Source: Actinomycetes bacterium
Lineage (GTDB): Bacteria; Actinomycetota; Acidimicrobiia; Acidimicrobiales; JAJZXF01
DNA length: 51,921 nucleotides
Assembly (NCBI GenBank): GCA_021802485.1
Contig: JAJZXF010000007.1
Span: forward strand, 1-51,921
Reading direction: 5' to 3'
The position numbers and the translations under genes are program-made. Shown one piece after another: positions 50,611-51,921 of the stretch; the stretch's first letter is position 1, and each line of letters begins with the position of its first letter. The notes beneath the pieces are model-generated. The model was not told the DNA's origin. It ran no database searches and was given only the letters and a program-made list of their open reading frames with translations.

Positions 50611-51921
50611 TTACGGGCCGGCGCCGGCGAGCAAGACGTCGAGTGCGCGCCACGCTGCGCCGAAGTGCCCGTGATGATCTTCAGGGGATGTGTGGACCTC
50701 GATCCGTCCGGCATGGCTCGTGACGCGGGCGGCGACACAGATGTGCTCACGTCGAAGGCGCTTGCCGTGGGCACGTCCATCTGCTTCGTCGTGACCGGTG
50801 AGCGCCTGGAGCCACGAGGAGATGTTGAGCCCGAGCAGCGCCGCCCACATCCACATCACGTTCACCGCCTCGTAGCCAGAGGGCATGTGGCGCATAGCGA
50901 GACCGAGCTTCGAATCCTTGATCTTCTCCTCGACGAGGGCGCGCATGCGGAACCATGCCTCGATGTCGACGATGTCGCCGGTCAAGTTGGTGATGATGAA
51001 GCTGTACGCGTAGGCGTAGGCGGCCTCACCGGAGGTGAGCAGGCTGAGCTGGTTCGGGTCGATGGTGCGGCGCCTGCGGCTCCTCGGGTCGGAGGAGAGC
51101 TCGTCGGCTGTGATCTTCACCCGCCGGCAGATGACCCGGGCTCCCTTGGGCCAGGCACGAGGCGAGTAGTCGCACTCGGAGACCTCAGCATCCATGCCCT
51201 TTGCCCTTTGCCAGTTCCCATCGGGGATCTTGCGCTCAGCGCGCCACACAGCGGCGCTCCGTTTGACCGCGATCGCGTAGTCGCATCCCAGTGCGAGAGC
51301 AGCTTCAGCGAAGTTGTGGTCGAAGAAGCCGGAGTCAACTCGCGCGATGGGGCGAAGAAGCCCTTCAGGCAGCGCGTGAAGGGCCCGCTCGAGGAGCGCT
51401 GGCGCTTGAGGACGGGGGTCGCTTCGCCCAGATCCAAAGTCCGCAGCAAGTGTCCATCCGGCCTCTGCCCACACAGCTGGGTGTGGGCGATATACCCGTT
51501 GTCCTTGGTAGTTGTATGCGGAGCCCTCCTTCATCCGTCCATATACCTCGGTGTCTGTCGGGTCCAAGTCGATGGTCGGACGTTGCGCGACAAGTGATGC
51601 GCGGCGCTTCTCGGGCAACAGTGCAAAGGCACCTTTGATGAGCTTCGCGTTCGCTCGCTCCACGTGTGTGCGGGCCTGCTCATCAAAGCGCTTGCCGAGG
51701 CCGATCACCGTCGTCGACGCAGGAACGCCCGGCACTGCCCGAAGCCGAAGCCCAGCTGTGTCTTCACGCTGGTGGTCAAGATCGCACAGGAAGTCCCCAC
51801 CAGCAAGCATCGTCTCTGCAAGGGACACCATCACGCCTCCGAGCATGAGGCCGCGTCTGCGGCTCTTGAACGCAGGTCCGCCGCCGTCGATCGCGGCTGT
51901 GATGCCGAGCAGCTTGTCGAG
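50611..51921 (-). CDS. IS1380-family transposase, cut by window end
   Basis: The frame is open through the last base of the window (436 codons visible, 5' end missing). It shows the IS1380 pattern: a DSTD-type segment (TIDLDPTDTEVYGRMKEGSA), RVDSGFFDHNFAEAALALGC, AVKRSAAVWRAERKI, and the C-terminal MRALVEEKIKDSKLGLAMRH, MPSGYEAVNVMWMWAALLGL. No internal stop or frameshift is seen, so this copy could be active, unlike the other transposase genes here. I could not define its terminal repeats; 50420-50610 holds no gene. Confidence 0.85.
   Translation of the reverse strand, partial: LDKLLGITAAIDGGGPAFKSRRRGLMLGGVMVSLAETMLAGGDFLCDLDHQREDTAGLRLRAVPGVPASTTVIGLGKRFDEQARTHVERANAKLIKGAFALLPEKRRASLVAQRPTIDLDPTDTEVYGRMKEGSAYNYQGQRVYRPHPAVWAEAGWTLAADFGSGRSDPRPQAPALLERALHALPEGLLRPIARVDSGFFDHNFAEAALALGCDYAIAVKRSAAVWRAERKIPDGNWQRAKGMDAEVSECDYSPRAWPKGARVICRRVKITADELSSDPRSRRRRTIDPNQLSLLTSGEAAYAYAYSFIITNLTGDIVDIEAWFRMRALVEEKIKDSKLGLAMRHMPSGYEAVNVMWMWAALLGLNISSWLQALTGHDEADGRAHGKRLRREHICVAARVTSHAGRIEVHTSPEDHHGHFGAAWRALDVLLAGAGP

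Overview
The window looks like a chromosomal segment of an actinomycete, most likely an Acidimicrobiia-type organism. The evidence is moderately high G+C; frequent GTG/TTG starts; the tiny ribosomal proteins bL37 and bS22; DUF2510-type tryptophan-rich headers (GWW..DGKWYPP) on two envelope proteins; a lipoprotein with SVSCPTASFC repeats; and an acyl-CoA-based catabolic repertoire. This placement is an inference from protein families only.

Left third (1-23 kb). A membrane-anchored protein of unknown function is followed by a UgpBCAE-like ABC importer operon (5985 to 1565, minus). Then comes the pth-rplY-prs housekeeping operon (minus). A promoter region rich in CACTG half-sites separates prs from a divergent operon of biotin-dependent acyl-CoA carboxylase beta and alpha subunits, an AtuA-family protein and an acyl-CoA dehydrogenase, which resembles the acyclic-terpene/leucine type of branched acyl-CoA degradation. 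A broken RHS-repeat gene with an overlapping small gene (15.9-17.4 kb) is bracketed by inverted copies of a dispersed repeat. A five-gene minus-strand catabolic cluster follows (FAH-family hydrolase, M24 peptidase-like, Gfo/Idh/MocA oxidoreductase, BKACE, SDR).

Middle (23-39 kb). Decayed mobile elements (a DUF4338-ISAs1 transposase fusion with two frameshifts and an IS30 transposase split by about 360 bp) are followed by an acyl-CoA dehydrogenase, a secreted protein and a cytosolic glycerophosphodiesterase. A compact housekeeping block comes next: bL37, ychF, DUF192, rsmI, metG, tatD family, ksgA, ispE, bS22.

Right quarter (39-52 kb). After tRNA-Gln(UUG) the segment becomes accessory. It holds a DprA plus ComF-like phosphoribosyltransferase operon, a dihydrofolate-reductase-family gene with an internal amber codon, orphan polymorphic-toxin tips with candidate immunity genes, msrB-msrA, a truncated peroxiredoxin, an array of ~230-245-bp repeat units, a DUF2510/lipoprotein chimera, a methyltransferase stump, a frameshifted amidohydrolase, and an IS1380 transposase running off the window end.

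The most unusual signal is the dispersed repeat family. At least nine full or partial units lie at 15.9, 17.4, 41.3-41.8, 46.2-46.9 and 48.4-49.0 kb. They lie next to three truncated genes and form inward-facing inverted copies around the RHS cassette.
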